NCBI RefSeq assembly: GCF_027744825.2 | Contig: NC_071334.1 | Span: 44,130,437 to 44,194,436 of the forward strand | Length of the DNA stretch: 64,000 nt | Source of the DNA: Synchiropus splendidus | Taxonomy: Eukaryota > Chordata > Actinopteri > Syngnathiformes > Callionymidae | Direction of reading: 5' to 3' | In this document: positions 41,601 to 51,831 of the stretch, piece after piece | How the letters are laid out: each line of letters opens with the position of its first letter | Numbering within the stretch: position 1 is the stretch's first letter | Translations under genes and position numbers: made by a program | The notes under the pieces: model-generated | The model's database searches: none | What the model was told of the DNA's origin: nothing | Seen by the model: only the letters and a program-made list of their open reading frames with translations

Positions 41601-42862
41601 GGGGCAAACATATAGTACATATCGTGCCCAGACAGAACTCACACCACAGGGTTCAGGATTCGCTCAAGCTTGCACCAGAAACAACTTTTAAAGGTTTTGT
41701 AGTGTGTATACAAATCATGTCCAGAATAATTTGATTCTATGTGTGTTGTAAATCAGAAGAGTTGCTGGCTTGAATTCCACAGTAACCATAAATTTTCAGT
41801 CCACAAGAAGCCCCATCAAACAGGCTGGCGTGGGATTTATCATAGCGGCAGCTACAGCATGTCCCCTTCTCTGTCCTCCAAAGCAGAGCCAAACACAGAT
41901 GGTGTGATATCCGTACGCGAGGACCCACTCCTGCACATCAAACACTCTAAAGTGATCCGGCCAAGACAAATAAACTGTAATTGACCTTTGTCATGACATG
42001 GAGGTTTTGGTTTCATAACAGGAGAATGGAACAAGACTCATTATCCTGCCGCGGCCGGACTTGTGGTCGAGACACGAACCAGCGGTGCTACAAAATAAAT
42101 GAGACACTTCAGACGCCGATTATTTTGTGGTATCCACACTAGGGTTAATCAATTTTTGGTGAAGTGCGGATGATTGTAGGTTGAGGGAAAACAGTACTGT
42201 CGTGAATATCCAAAAGCTTATTATGCCTCTAGGAATGTAGCGGCGTTTCTGTCAACGCAGCAGAACCTAGTCAGATATCACTTTCCTTCCACCTCAAGTC
42301 CTGAATAGTTATTACAGAGCCACCACAGATCTCTAATGCTTCTGACAGACCGACCCTCAAGTTGTTTTGAGACTTCCACGGCAGCAGTCGATGCTCGTGC
42401 ATCTCACTTCCAGACCAACTTCAGCGAGATCAAGTTTGAGGCTTTCTCATGTGACCAACTAAATGACAGCAGCCGTCAACATCTCTTGACTTAAACGTCC
42501 TCCTAGCGACAAGGAAGTTATTTTTTTACTCAACACAACAGTTGTAGTTGGTTATATAAGTGTGTTGTGACAATGGCTGACAGCCATGACACGAGAGGAG
42601 TTACAAAGGTGCTGAATTGTTTGTCTCAAACGTGTCAAAGCTGAAGACAAACGTGAGAACACACTGGCCATGGAGCAAGGGAAGAACATAGAGAGGTGCA
42701 GCATGCCTCAGAGGTCGCTGTCATAGGAGGGAACGTGTCAACGTTCACGGGAGACCAACTTACCCGTGATATGGTAAGGGGGAGACAAAAGTCCTTCCCT
42801 CCTTGTAGTCTAAAGCCCCATGGAGCAGGACCAGCCAGGGAGACGCTGTAGCTGCTGCTCAT
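5592..42862 (-). CDS. pdlim5: PDZ and LIM domain protein 5 (Enigma homolog, ENH), long isoform, 14 coding exons
   Basis: Cytoskeletal scaffold: the PDZ domain binds alpha-actinin at Z-discs and stress fibres, and the LIM domains bind kinases and other partners (family knowledge). Coding exons, 5' to 3': 42862-42764, 28701-28550, 18180-18147, 17080-16575, 12840-12820, 12719-12693, 12522-12365, 11568-11541, 10149-9995, 6753-6591, 6459-6279, 6046-5926, 5863-5748, 5681-5592. Lengths sum to 1851 nt (616 aa plus stop); every junction is phase-compatible and GT-AG. Residues 1-84 are PDZ, with the PWGF carboxylate loop at 14-17. A Ser/Pro-rich linker follows, with a ZM-like motif near 230. LIM1 spans C440-C490, LIM2 C499-D549, LIM3 C558-H610. 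It is assigned to PDLIM5 rather than LDB3 or PDLIM7 because the linker keeps ENH-specific stretches ([43 protein letters not shown]). Human PDLIM5 is about 596 aa. Whether this is the a or b teleost copy is not decidable. Confidence 0.95.
5748..5863 (-). CDS. pdlim5: pdlim5 coding exon 13 (end of LIM2, first part of LIM3)
   Basis: 116 nt, acceptor cgtttactcag, donor gtaagg. It encodes (D)[19 protein letters not shown] and [14 protein letters not shown]558, C561, H580, C583 and C586 begin LIM3. Confidence 0.95.
5926..6046 (-). CDS. pdlim5: pdlim5 coding exon 12 (LIM2)
   Basis: 121 nt, acceptor tttttttgtag. It encodes [20 protein letters not shown] and later EDGEPYCEM. Ligands H519, C522, C525, C528 and C546 are intact and D549 is completed by the next exon. 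The donor is an unusual gtactt, fixed by the split Asp codon. Confidence 0.93.
6279..6459 (-). CDS. pdlim5: pdlim5 coding exon 11 (LIM1 body and first LIM2 cysteines)
   Basis: 181 nt, acceptor ccgtctcaccag, donor gtgagc, phase 0 out. It encodes [17 protein letters not shown], then [23 protein letters not shown] and CANC. As in human ENH the usual fourth zinc-ligand position is Glu (WHPEEF) rather than His or Cys. Confidence 0.96.
6591..6753 (-). CDS. pdlim5: pdlim5 coding exon 10 (linker end and start of LIM1)
   Basis: 163 nt, acceptor cgttggtttcag, donor gtgact. It ends with [20 protein letters not shown] and then NNVI. The CxxC pair (C440, C443) supplies the first zinc ligands of LIM1. Confidence 0.95.
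6754..9994 (-). other. pdlim5: pdlim5 intron between the linker exon and the LIM1-start exon
   Basis: 3.2-kb intron. Apart from the interspersed repeat at 7905-8095, nothing recognisable is seen. Confidence 0.8.
7905..8095 (+). repeat. interspersed repeat (widespread teleost SINE/LINE-tail type)
   Basis: It contains ggaatacaccctggacaggt, then a short CA run, gtctttgggctgtgggagga and a gaacatgcttactccatgcagaaag block. That order is typical of a very common fish interspersed repeat. The same family appears reversed at the right edge (63973-64000). Class is uncertain. Confidence 0.6.
9995..10149 (-). CDS. pdlim5: pdlim5 coding exon 9 (linker before the LIM domains)
   Basis: 155 nt, acceptor catcctttttcag, donor gtaact, phase 2 in and phase 1 out. 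It encodes [12 protein letters not shown], then [20 protein letters not shown], a disordered Ser/Pro stretch matching the ESLDSP...KSPSWQRPNQG region of ENH. Confidence 0.9.
10720..10725 (-). terminator. AATAAA polyadenylation signal for the short pdlim5 isoform
   Basis: AATAAA on the minus strand, 176 nt beyond the TAG of the alternative terminal exon; a suitable distance for a short 3'UTR. Confidence 0.5.
10901..10997 (-). CDS. pdlim5: pdlim5 alternative terminal exon (LIM-less short ENH isoform)
   Basis: Acceptor gctgtgtcag at 10998. In the phase supplied by the 28-nt exon it reads [15 protein letters not shown], then [16 protein letters not shown] and TAG at 10903-10901. There is no downstream donor and a sense-strand AATAAA lies at 10725-10720, about 176 nt past the stop. 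Short ENH isoforms lacking LIM domains are known in mammals and are enriched in heart and muscle. Splicing to this exon would give a PDZ-plus-linker protein of about 373 aa, able to bind alpha-actinin but not LIM partners. Isoform use is inferred from phase and sequence character, not from transcripts. Confidence 0.78.
11541..11568 (-). CDS. pdlim5: pdlim5 coding exon 8 (28 nt), the splice branch point for short and long isoforms
   Basis: Acceptor tgtttatttcag and donor gtaagt. It completes the split codon as ENAADNEGK and ends in phase 2. Both the next LIM-encoding exon (10149) and the alternative terminal exon (10997) accept this phase. Confidence 0.8.
12365..12522 (-). CDS. pdlim5: pdlim5 coding exon 7 (SRSFRILAQ block)
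   Basis: 158 nt from acceptor cactgtgcag to donor gtcagt (a less common donor). It encodes [15 protein letters not shown], then [16 protein letters not shown] and [16 protein letters not shown], nearly identical to the conserved internal ENH block. It ends in phase 1. Confidence 0.93.
12693..12719 (-). CDS. pdlim5: pdlim5 microexon, 27 nt
   Basis: Acceptor cctgcctgcag and donor gtaaat enclose 27 nt. In phase 2 it reads (K)SPPPLRPR with no stop; in phase 0 it would contain TAG, so the assigned phase is the only one tolerated. A multiple of 3, and potentially a cassette exon. Confidence 0.68.
12820..12840 (-). CDS. pdlim5: pdlim5 microexon, 21 nt
   Basis: Acceptor ctctttaactag and donor gtaagt bracket exactly 21 nt. 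Read in the phase left by the 506-nt exon, it gives GDSNETV(K), matching the GDSK stretch that follows QRRG in human PDLIM5. Being a multiple of 3 it could be skipped without shifting frame. Confidence 0.7.
12841..16574 (-). other. pdlim5: pdlim5 intron, 3.7 kb
   Basis: No recognisable exon. Specifically, no equivalent of the HIVERYTEFYHV segment of human PDLIM5 was found here, though a short exon could be missed by eye. Confidence 0.6.
16575..17080 (-). CDS. pdlim5: pdlim5 coding exon 4 (linker with KPVPI, RPFG and ZM-like motif)
   Basis: 506 nt, phase 0 in and phase 2 out. It opens [12 protein letters not shown], carries ARPFG and [15 protein letters not shown] (both close to ENH) and a Ser-rich run. 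It ends with [12 protein letters not shown] and then [14 protein letters not shown] resembles the ZASP/ZM motif of LDB3 that binds the alpha-actinin rod. Sequence is otherwise low-complexity Ser/Pro/Ala, expected to be disordered. Confidence 0.93.
17081..18146 (-). other. pdlim5: pdlim5 intron, 1.1 kb
   Basis: Nothing recognised. Confidence 0.7.
18147..18180 (-). CDS. pdlim5: pdlim5 coding exon 3 (34 nt)
   Basis: Short exon bounded by acceptor tttcaacag and donor gtatgt. It joins in frame to the PDZ exon (split Arg) and encodes [11 protein letters not shown], ending in phase 0. It corresponds to the Pro/Lys-rich segment after the PDZ in ENH. Confidence 0.85.
22680..22794 (+). mobile_element. 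3' tail of an RTE/Rex3-like LINE
   Basis: The stretch gggtgagatggaggaagatg, followed by atctgctgtggc and gaagggagaagccgaaagga with a trailing (AAG)n, is the usual 3' end of fish RTE-clade copies. It is strongly 5'-truncated. Confidence 0.5.
26305..26977. mobile_element. mariner-like nonautonomous DNA transposon with TA duplication
   Basis: Ends are inverted: cagtggtacctcggttttcg on the left and the complement of ctgaggtaccactg on the right, flanked by TA on both sides. 673 bp. Both subterminal regions carry ttcgaac motifs. The interior open frames show no transposase catalytic pattern. Confidence 0.8.
28550..28701 (-). CDS. pdlim5: pdlim5 coding exon 2 (PDZ C-terminal half)
   Basis: 152 nt, phase 0 in and phase 2 out. 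It has acceptor ccag and donor gtaagt. It encodes [18 protein letters not shown], then SINGIS and [13 protein letters not shown], typical of an Enigma-family PDZ domain (betaC to betaF with helix alpha[10 protein letters not shown]). Confidence 0.95.
28927..29837. mobile_element. hAT nonautonomous element, copy 1 (8-bp target duplication)
   Basis: 911 bp, starting cagggctgcaactaatgatt and ending in attgcagcccta. It is flanked by a perfect 8-bp duplication gtagaaat (28919-28926 and 29838-29845), the hAT signature. No transposase is encoded. It is the same family as the element at 52187-53876. Confidence 0.9.
33714..34397. mobile_element. 684-bp element with inverted ends and three internal 20-bp repeats
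   Basis: Left end gttgtcatgat and right end atcgtgacaac are inverted, 10 of 11 matching. Inside, the unit tctcccggttcggtgacgct occurs at 33921, 34261 and, with one change, 34160. No clear target duplication and no coding capacity. Superfamily not assigned. Confidence 0.6.
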
Positions 42863-42869
42863 GATGAAC
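42764..42869 (-). CDS. pdlim5: pdlim5 first coding exon (PDZ N-terminal half)
   Basis: The ATG is at 42862, seven nt after the acceptor, with A at -3. The exon encodes 33 residues ([17 protein letters not shown], then RLQGGKDF and ending LTISR) and ends at donor gtaagt in phase 0. The PWGF motif is the PDZ ligand-binding loop. The following intron is about 14 kb. Confidence 0.96.
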
Positions 42870-43299
42870 CTGAAGAGAAAAATAACTCTTATAAATAAAT
42901 GACTCAGCCAAATTGAAAACATATCTCTCCCCAAAAATGACTAAGATTTGCTCTAATATTGTACCAACACTTCCTGATCAAATTCATCTTTAAGGGCAGT
43001 CTCTTCTCTCCTAGGTGACTAAAGCCAATTTGATCTTGATCCAATGTAGGTGGGTCAACAAGCAGCGACTCCAACTAATAACTAATAACAACTAATAACC
43101 ACCTCGTATGTCTGATGGTTAGAAGTCGACGGCTCAGCTCTCATGTTTCTGCAAGGGTGGGAAATTGCATTTCCAGTGCGGCCACATTATACATCAGCAC
43201 TGTGTTGAGGTGCTATAATAATTAATAAAAGTGCGTACTCTTTATTGAATATAATTGTTTGTTGTAAATATTGGATTTTTTAAAAAGAAACAGGACACA

Positions 43300-43300
<1 letters not shown>

Positions 43301-43367
<67 letters not shown>
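43301..43367. repeat. (TA)n microsatellite, ~66 bp
   Basis: Continuous TA dinucleotide tract. Confidence 0.97.
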
Positions 43368-43369
<2 letters not shown>

Positions 43370-45051
43370 GACGAGATAAATACTGCTAGAGTGCCACATG
43401 TGACCTGAGCACCACCCTTTGCCCAGGTCTTCAGCTACCAAACAAACTTAAAAAAAATAACAATCATAAATAAAATAACCACCTCTCATCATCTCCTCAA
43501 TGGAAAATAGCTCACAGTACATAACACATATGAAGCAGAGGCTTGGATACACTCCAAACAAGCTTGAGTGATCTATCTGATTATATAAAAAAATAAGACC
43601 ATCAAATGACAGTAATCCAACGGGACTTCAGATAACGCAAACAGAGTTATACACTTCTCAGGTGACCGTCCAGCTAACTCTTTTCCCCACCTATGATCAG
43701 GATCACACTCCTGGCGAAGGCAAAGACCCGCTATAAACAAGTTCCAGGTCGTTGAACTTGAATGATATGTTGTCCATGCTTGAATTAGTCTTTCACAAAT
43801 TTTACAGACTCCGTAACAGACCCACTAAATCTATGCCTTGGCTGTTGAGCTACGTCTGTTTAGGCTGTCAACTCCAAGTGAAACATTCAGCGCAGAGGTG
43901 CAACATGGGGACCTTGCAAGGTTGTTTTTAAGGGAGCAGAGAAGAGTTTTCTTTTGGGAGAAATTTATTTGGAGAGTTAAAATCAAAAGTGTGTGAGACT
44001 AAGCCACAAAAATATCAATAAATCGTGTGGCTTTTGTTTCAGCAAGCAGGCTGAAAACATAACATTGTTTTATGGACTATATAGCTTCAGGCAGTATAGT
44101 CTATAAAACAAGCCACTTAGATGCGTTTTGGAACCTGACCGTTGCATTAGAAGGACCAAACCATGATGGTCACATGAAGATACACATGGACTTCTTCAGT
44201 TTACATTTCTGGACCAGCTTTCCAAAGCTCTATCCTTCTAACAAGGCGGGAGGGAGGGTGGGGGTTATGAGCATTACGAGCAGAAGCCTGAGTCACTAAC
44301 CCTGAAACAGGAGTGTCTGCTGGGAGCTTCCGCGCAATCAACTCAACATATGATGTGGCAGTTTGGAAACTGACACATATTCAAAAAGTCATTTTCCCCT
44401 TTTTGGCGTTTTTTCTGAACATTCCCCTGCAGCTGCACTTTGAACCCAAAATCTCAGTGACCTTTCAATGAACCTGCAGCCAACAACATATCCCAAACTG
44501 AGACAGGCTGCAAGTAGATGAATAAAACCCTGAGGCACACTAGCGTAAATTCCTAAAGATAGGCAACAATAATGTTCAGTTGGCGTCATAACACGCTCTG
44601 CTACTTCATGGTTGGAGATAAACACTAAATCCCGACCATCACGCATGCAAATCAAACAGTCGATAATGAGCCAAAACCATGAAACTTCATATGGATACAA
44701 ATTTTGGTTCAGAAGAAACAGGTTGGCAATAACAGGAACAGGATTATCAACGTGATGTGCTGTGAGGAATCTGTCACTGTGCCTGCGAGCTTCGGAGCAC
44801 AAGATCAGAAGAGCAAACAGATCCCATGGAAATGTGTCACCTTTGGCCAGCCTGACAGGAAGGGTGGGTGTCAACATGAAAACTTGACATTAAAGGGTAG
44901 CCAAAAGCAATAGATCAAACACATGATACCTGTTAAATGGAGACATGCGGCGTTTGGAACAACATAAAAGTTTTAATAAGCTACTTTGAGTCACTGTAAT
45001 GGTGCAAAAATGTCAGTGTTTCCCAAGGAGATAAAGCTGTGATGGAAACTT

Positions 45052-45342
45052 CAGATGGTCCAAGTCGAGGCCCAGGGGCTAAATCTGGCCCAGTAACTTG
45101 TTTCACCAGGCCCCCAAGAACTTTAAACACAAGAAGTTGATTCAAAATGAAAGTGAATACTGATATAAGTTTTCTTAATATCCTCAAAACCTTTCTGAAG
45201 AATTGATGCAGATGGAATGGAAAAGGCAGCATTTCAACTCTTATTCCCTGTTAAAGGGGAGCCGCTTATAAACTGGTCAATAACTATAGGATCTGTCCAC
45301 CGCACGCTTCTGGCCCCTTGCATGACGAAGTTTGACTACCTG
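45052..45342. mobile_element. possible short hAT/Charlie-like element
   Basis: The left part (gtcgaggcccaggggctaaa, then tctggccc) resembles common vertebrate hAT elements. The right end (gtagtcaaacttcg on the complement) is a weak inverted match. No target duplication is found, so boundaries are tentative. Confidence 0.35.
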
Positions 45343-48009
45343 CTCTCAGGTATTGTACTTCGGTGTGTGGGAAATGTTTGTACACTAGTCTTGATGTCGC
45401 CTCAGAGTAAGTAGACTATGTCTTCCCACGTACATTACTTCATGAGATTCAGCTGAACTCAGCTCAAGTAATTAAAATTATTCTATTATTCCATTCACCG
45501 AAGTAGTATTTTGTGCCGAGACACACATGAATATTCTAAAGATCAAGATGCTGGTGGCATTGAAGTCGAGGGCGTAATCGAAGAAAATTTTACAGCTTGC
45601 ACCAAAAAAGTGCAAGAGGAGCTGGAATGGAGGTGAGTTGTCCCCGTGTTCCCAGCAAACAACAGCTGACAGACGAAGAAATATTTTACTGATCATGACT
45701 AATACAGACAAGTCGTTGACGTGCCAGTGACTAATCCCCTGTGGGTCAGAGCAACACCTGCTCCAGAGCCTCACCTGGTCAGTCATGGCTGCTGTCATTG
45801 TGCCTGGAAGGTAAGTGCTGCTTTAAAGAGCTGCGGCAGGGGCCAACAAAGAGGAAATAAAACCATTTGTGAAAGTGATAGTGAGAACAGGGAGCACCGG
45901 GACACTCCACCTCCCCCATTTATAACACATACGTAGATGTTAATACAAATATACACACGAGCTGAGCAGAATGTACACGTCTATAATAAGACAAGGGGAG
46001 ACAGCTGCCTCCCTCTTCAAGGTGACCTCGCTGTGGTTAGTGCGTACCTTTGGGAAAATTACAAGGCTGAGGCTGATAGATAAGTCAAAGATTGTCAGTG
46101 GAGAATTGAACCCTTTTGCCTTTGATGTTGGTTGACAAAATAAGGCATTAAATTAATTCTCTGTTTAATTCAATGTTTACATTTTCTGTTGTTTTGGAGG
46201 AAATTTTGAAGGACAAATAAAATTTCACAACACAATGTCATCTAAAAGACAAAAATGATCAGCAAACCCAGCAACAGAAATCACAGATTCTATCAGTATT
46301 TCACATTGCAGTAAAAAGATCAAAGGCAGTGATCATCTGCCTTGTCTCTTAAAAGAGCAGAATTTAATTTCCTAATATGGAGATAACAGACACTGCATTG
46401 GTCTCCTGTCACTGCTTGTCTTACCCGGCAATGATATCATGCATAGACATGAGCAGACACACCTTCAGTGTTCCCAAACACAAGGGAGGAGGGGAAAAAA
46501 CCCTCATCGCTCAAGACTTGCTATTATCAGCAGAACACACATCAACAGGTCTGGAGCTTGTTCGAACCCGATTCTGTTTTGATTTCACCACTTCGGTTCT
46601 TTATCAGTGTTGTAATTGGACCCAGCTGCTTCAGATATTTCAGCACTTTCACGGCAGGAAAAATGCTTAAAACACAGTGAAGACATTTTAAGGAAATCGT
46701 TGACACGTCTTGTGATACCTTATCTGCACGGCTACCAAAAACGTGCTGGATCGAAATATTTACTGGCTGAATTTAGATTTCACTTTCTTTCTTTGTTGTT
46801 GTTGTTTTTTTTGGTTTTGTCGGATGTTAGCAGACAGAGATGTTTTGCTCATTTTTTTAATCCGTGTGCTTTGAGTCATAAAAAATAGTCAATACTCTGC
46901 CTCACAGTCTTGCTCCGAGGCAGAGAAATTAATGCTCACCTGCTGCCATGATCCCTGTCTCCGTGTACTTAACTAAATAGGCACAAAATGTTGGAGACAC
47001 ACTGAAAATCAGTGCAGTGTCGATAGTTTGGTCATGGAAAACAATGAATGCAGAGTAGCATCAGTTTCAGCCACAACAAAGGAGTTTCTTTTCTTCAAAC
47101 TCTTTCTTTTGTAAAGCCGGAGTGAACGTTCATAAGAGACCGTGTCCGCTATGTGTGGACAATTATCAATACATCCTTTTTGTAAAGTAGACTATATTGA
47201 CATCCTAGACTGCGTGTGGTAAATAAAACTGTATATTAAAGCAATAAAAGTACAAACTAAGGAATACATCTTAATTGGTCCTTTGAAACCAGTCTTGATA
47301 AACCGTTCAGTCCTTTTTTTAATAGGTGGAAAGTAGTTTATCAAACATATCAGCTCATATGGCTACGCCAACTTTGCCCCGAACCCAAAAAGTCATTTTT
47401 AAAAAGAGTAACACACCTTCCTCGGGTGTGTTGACTGTTGCTGTGGACTAATAGTCAGGAGGCACAAAATTCAATTCATGGCGGATGTAAACAGAGGTGA
47501 ACATAATTCCTGTATTTTCAAACAGGCCTTCAAGCAAGAGTGAAAAAGCCACCAGGTGAGAACTCAATTCAAGAGTAGTTCACTTTACTGCTGCCACTTC
47601 AGCTCCTAAAACAACAAAGTGGCTGCCGCACAGGAGGACTGCGAGTTCCCACCTGATTTTATGGCTGGTTTGCAGAAGGCAGTTGACAGACGTGCAGTCC
47701 AACTCTAATAAGAGCCAAGCTCTTGTCAAACTTCTCACATTCAACAAGTCGGTGTCAAAACCTTTGCTCCCGCTGAACTCCACAGACAGTCATGAGACAA
47801 GTTGAAACGACTCACCACCGGCGCTTACTTTCTCATAGACAGCGTTACTTTTATTCACCTTATCACGCAAACGGACTAAACATTTGGCTGTCAGTGTGGG
47901 TGTGACGGGGTGAGGGTTTGCACCAATGAAATACCCTTTTTTTCTGTCAAAACTCAATGATGATAATAAGAAGAAGAGTCTTCTGAAAGGCACGCGCCAA
48001 GGAACCTAC

Positions 48010-48250
48010 CGTGAGTACTGGAGTCAGGAGGAGAAGCGGGAGAGAGACGTCGGTGTTCGGCCGTGGAGTTAACTGTTCCGAGCGGAACTGAACTTCCGCG
48101 TGTGAGAGTAGCCGCGGGGGGGGCGGTGCACGGAACCAGGGGCGGGACCTGCTGCGGCAGGCAAGTGGGCTCCGGACTCGGAGCAGGTGAGCGGACTGAT
48201 GTCTTCACCAGTTACCCGCAGACAAGGCCAGACAGAAGGTATAAACTATT
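48010..48250 (-). promoter_or_regulatory. pdlim5: pdlim5 GC-rich promoter and non-coding first exon (donor at 48010)
   Basis: The stretch is far more GC- and CpG-rich than its surroundings and contains a GC-box-like ggggcggg near 48140. On the minus strand a good donor (G then gtaggt) follows position 48010. The next pdlim5 exon starts with 7 nt of UTR (acceptor ctcttcag, exon start 42869), so an upstream non-coding exon is required, and this is the only strong candidate between pdlim5 and opn4x. The transcription start is not determined. The open frame across this exon has no ATG on the sense strand (it opens with CTG GTG), so I treat it as untranslated. Confidence 0.6.
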
Positions 48251-51200
48251 GATAGAACACATGCTTGCGCCCCTGAGGAGGTCTTGGCTTAGTGGGAGCT
48301 GGGTTTCGTTGCCATAGCAACCGCGCCCACATTGATGAGGAGTTGCTTCTCAGATAGTTGCTTCCGAGTCACCAAGTCCGACCGACTGTCACGAGCTAAA
48401 CACCACCATGTTATTTTGGGTGACAACTCACAATAACAATAGGAATGATGGAGGGTCGATTTTTACTGCATTTTTCCCTGCCAAACGTAACATTTTACTG
48501 AGGTATTTGTTCCTGTAGCGAATATCATGTTGGTACGTTCAATATAGAGTATTGAAACGATGTTTGGCATCGTCCAGTTGGTTCCTGATTCTCCTGGACA
48601 GGCACCATTCAGACTCCTTCAGCAGCATATTTTCACCTGCAGAGTCCTGTTTCTGTTTCTCACTTGGAAACTCTACATTTCAAGTGTACTCATTATAGAG
48701 CAATTTATTGGTAGTACTGACTCAGTACTACCTTAGTCAGCCTGGATCGAACCTGTCTGCAGTTCGGTCGCTGAATACACCTGTATATTCTCTTTCTAGT
48801 CATTTCCAGTTGATCACTCGAAATTGAGTGTTGAGCTCAGTGTATATATTTTTCTATTATTCAATATGTTTGTTCGCAGCAAAAACATATTTAAATCAGT
48901 TTCCATGCATCACTTATTTATAGCGCTTTTAAGCATTACTGCTAGCTTGTTACATATTTTCCACTGATTTTATCAGATATATTTAAAAATAAAATCCGTT
49001 ATATTAAATAAATTCATTCGTTAACTTCATTATTTATAAAGTATTATGAATTGAATATGAATTATTTCCCTGCTTGTTTATGTTAATCATAATATATTTA
49101 GATTCTACGCCAGTCAACACGACTCAAACCTACCAGTATGCAGACCGAGACCGAGTCATCAAGCCAAGTACTTTATTTTTTGCTGCTTACCTGAATCTCT
49201 CACTCGCTGTCTGCATTTTAATGGCGTGTATTGGACACTGGCTTTTCCCTCGACGACCGCAGTTAGGGTAGGTCATCCCAATACTGTAAGATGCCATCAG
49301 CTCCAGGAATGTGGCGGAGAGCTAATGGCTTTATGGAAAAATATGTTTAACCTGCCTCAGGTTGCTTTGTCGCGTCGTGACCTCATTCTTTCCAGTGCTT
49401 GAACTTAAGGCACACGGATCGGTTTTAGGGAATCTTCATCACACGTTTTTCAATGGCATGAATGTGTCTGGATGTGAGCTACTAGGTTTTACAATCCTGA
49501 TCACCCTGAACATATATATATATATATCTCTCAATTTCGGTCTGTTTAATTTCGGTCCCTCGCAGTGAACAATCGTAGTTCATTGAAAAGTTAATGGAGT
49601 AGCTCCCTCTAGCGGCCGGTCGCTCCAGCGCATTCCTGCACATAAATATGATTTACAGCGGTAACGCAAATATGTAGCCGTAGGGAACGAGTCTTAATTC
49701 TAATCTTTGGTTCTTCCTCTCGCCTGTACTCCAGTAAGAATTCTTTCTTTCACTTTCTGGCCGCCTAACAACAGTGTGTGTAGATGAAATCTATGGCGCA
49801 AAAGAAATAATGAACCTTTTTCTTTGAACAAAACTAATATGTGTTCCATTTTCATCACCCTTTCGCACTGAGTTAATTTTCAGCCCACAGTCTTTCTATT
49901 TTTTGCTTTTTAATATCGATTTTTCATGCCTGCCACCATACAGTCTGACCTACTCTGTGGATTCCAGAGGCGGTATCGGCTGTTGCCATTAGATCTTTAC
50001 AGTGTGCTGCTTCGGTCAGGTCAATATGCGGTTATGAAACCACAGGAAGCCCCCACAGTCCTCCCTGTGCAACAGCAACTCAAGTGTGCTCTTTGTTCAT
50101 GAGTGGCTGCAGCGCATACCTTCAGATCATCTTTACATAACGGGATAACTCAGGTGCTCAGGAAATCCTGCAGGTTCAAGAGCAGTTCAGTAGGGGATGT
50201 TTGGGTGGAGAGATTAAACAGCTAAAGCTGGAGCAGCAGCCCATAATCGAATGGTAAAGTAAGAGTTTTTAAGAATAAGAAGAGGCGGCATGTGCAGTCA
50301 ATCAATAACGGTAATGCTTTTTGATTTCGTGTGAGACGGAGTGTGTCCAGATATTCAGGTTAATCCCATGTCCAAAGCTCGGTCTAAAATCATTACATTA
50401 TGGGACTTGCAGCACAGACAACGGTGGCAAATCCCAAACATTCAATGGACAAAGTATGCTTCGGATATCAGTCCAAATGAAGCTTATTATTCTCTTTAAA
50501 GACGTCGCTTTCCGGTTCTTCTTTTCTTTCTTTATTTTTTAAAAAACGCATCCAATTTTATTTTATTTTTTACATTTTATTAACTGTTTTCTGGGATCCT
50601 TTTTTTTCCCCTTAAAAGTCTCTCCATACTTTTCTCCATATATGTGCTTTTCCTCTGATTTATTGACTTATAATTTTTTTCTTGTTTTTTAACAGTTTTC
50701 CTTTTTTTTTTTTTCAAATAATTTGACAGCACCTCTCACAACAGTGGCAATATTGTTATGACCACTTCTTCAGATCTGCAATGATCATTTAGTCAGAGAA
50801 TGATCATCATACACTCAACACAATGCGGCCATGCTTCTGCGCAACCTACAAGAGCAGCTTATGTCAAACAAATGTTGTAAGCATTTGTTTTATTCAGTAA
50901 AATTAATCCAACTGTCCATATGATAAATGTGACCTTGAATGTAACATCTGCTCGAATACAGCACAGCGTTCAGGATATGATGCTTGAGTTAGAGATGCGG
51001 CATCATCGATGACTTTGGTTTGTTAACGGCAGCTTTCAGTTTTTGGGCCTTGAGGCGATCTCAGAAAAGAGCAAGAACGACAGTAGTGCACAATAGTTAG
51101 ATAGGAAAACATGTCTACAGATGGGGCAACAGCAATGAGGCAGAAATATCCGGGGAGAAGACTGGAAAACTGATTTTCAGCTGGTAGTATTTCATGAGTT

Positions 51201-51736
51201 GTTGTGTTATGTTCGTTCCTAACTAAACTAAAATGGTGTGTTTATTTCTCATATTTTTTAAAAGAAGTTTGAAGTATTTGACCATTTTAACCATCTCTCT
51301 TGCCAGAAAACAGTGTTTTGTTGAAACGGTCTAGCGACGCTACATGTAATAAAGCTGTAACTGTCATTGTGCTCCACTCCCCGGGGATTCCTGGCCATAA
51401 ACATGGCTGATATGTTTGCGCTGGCAAAACACTATCCAGCTTCACTGGTGTTGGAATGGCTGTCAGAACAATTGAGGTTCCGTCAACAGTCGCAGGCTGC
51501 TATAAACAAATATTCCTGTGTGCCTGCTGTCCAGCTCACTCGCAGGTCAGCCTTTGTGCAGGATTCTGGCACACACACGGTGTCGTGGGGAATTTATAGC
51601 CATCTTCCTCACGCACCCCCTCATGTCCATCCTGATGATCAGACTTCCTGTTCTTCACACCAGCCATCACTTTTGTTTTTTCCTTCTCAGAGCAGATGAG
51701 GGGGTGTGGACTGGACGGACTTGACCTTCCTGCTCC
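48251..51736. other. intergenic region between opn4x 3' end and pdlim5 promoter
   Basis: About 3.5 kb with no supported exon. A sense-strand AATAAA (51246-51241) could end the opn4x transcript. Upstream regulatory elements of pdlim5 are expected here but none can be named. Confidence 0.5.
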
Positions 51737-51831
51737 TCAGTGAGCCTCTTTCTGGGATGGCAGACTGGAAAAGGTTAAGTTAGGACACACCTGTGATAAA
51801 ATATGAAATGGAATCTACAACCGACGTGAAC

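Larger units (their letters stand above)
28702..42763 (-). other. pdlim5: pdlim5 intron, 14 kb
   Basis: It contains a hAT element (28927-29837), a 26-nt poly-A run (29897-29922), an inverted-ended element (33714-34397) and a small GC-box-like cluster (38386-38450). No other supported feature. Confidence 0.7.
42870..48009 (-). other. pdlim5: pdlim5 first intron, 5.1 kb
   Basis: It contains a (TA)n tract (43301-43367) and a possible short hAT-like element (45052-45342); otherwise nothing recognised. Confidence 0.6.

Noticed and set aside
5592..42862. Gene first considered as ldb3 (ZASP/Cypher), because melanopsin is next to LDB3 in mammals.
   Set aside because: The linker blocks [23 protein letters not shown] and [11 protein letters not shown] and the LIM1 sequence match PDLIM5, not LDB3; the OPN4X paralogous region explains the neighbour.
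44389..44877. 162-codon minus-strand open frame with a hydrophobic stretch.
   Set aside because: It has no family resemblance and sits in the first pdlim5 intron without supporting splice sites.
48010..48208. Apparent upstream open frame in pdlim5 exon 1 that would end in an ATGA overlap with the main start.
   Set aside because: On the sense strand the frame opens with CTG GTG and contains no ATG, so a conventional upstream ORF is not supported.
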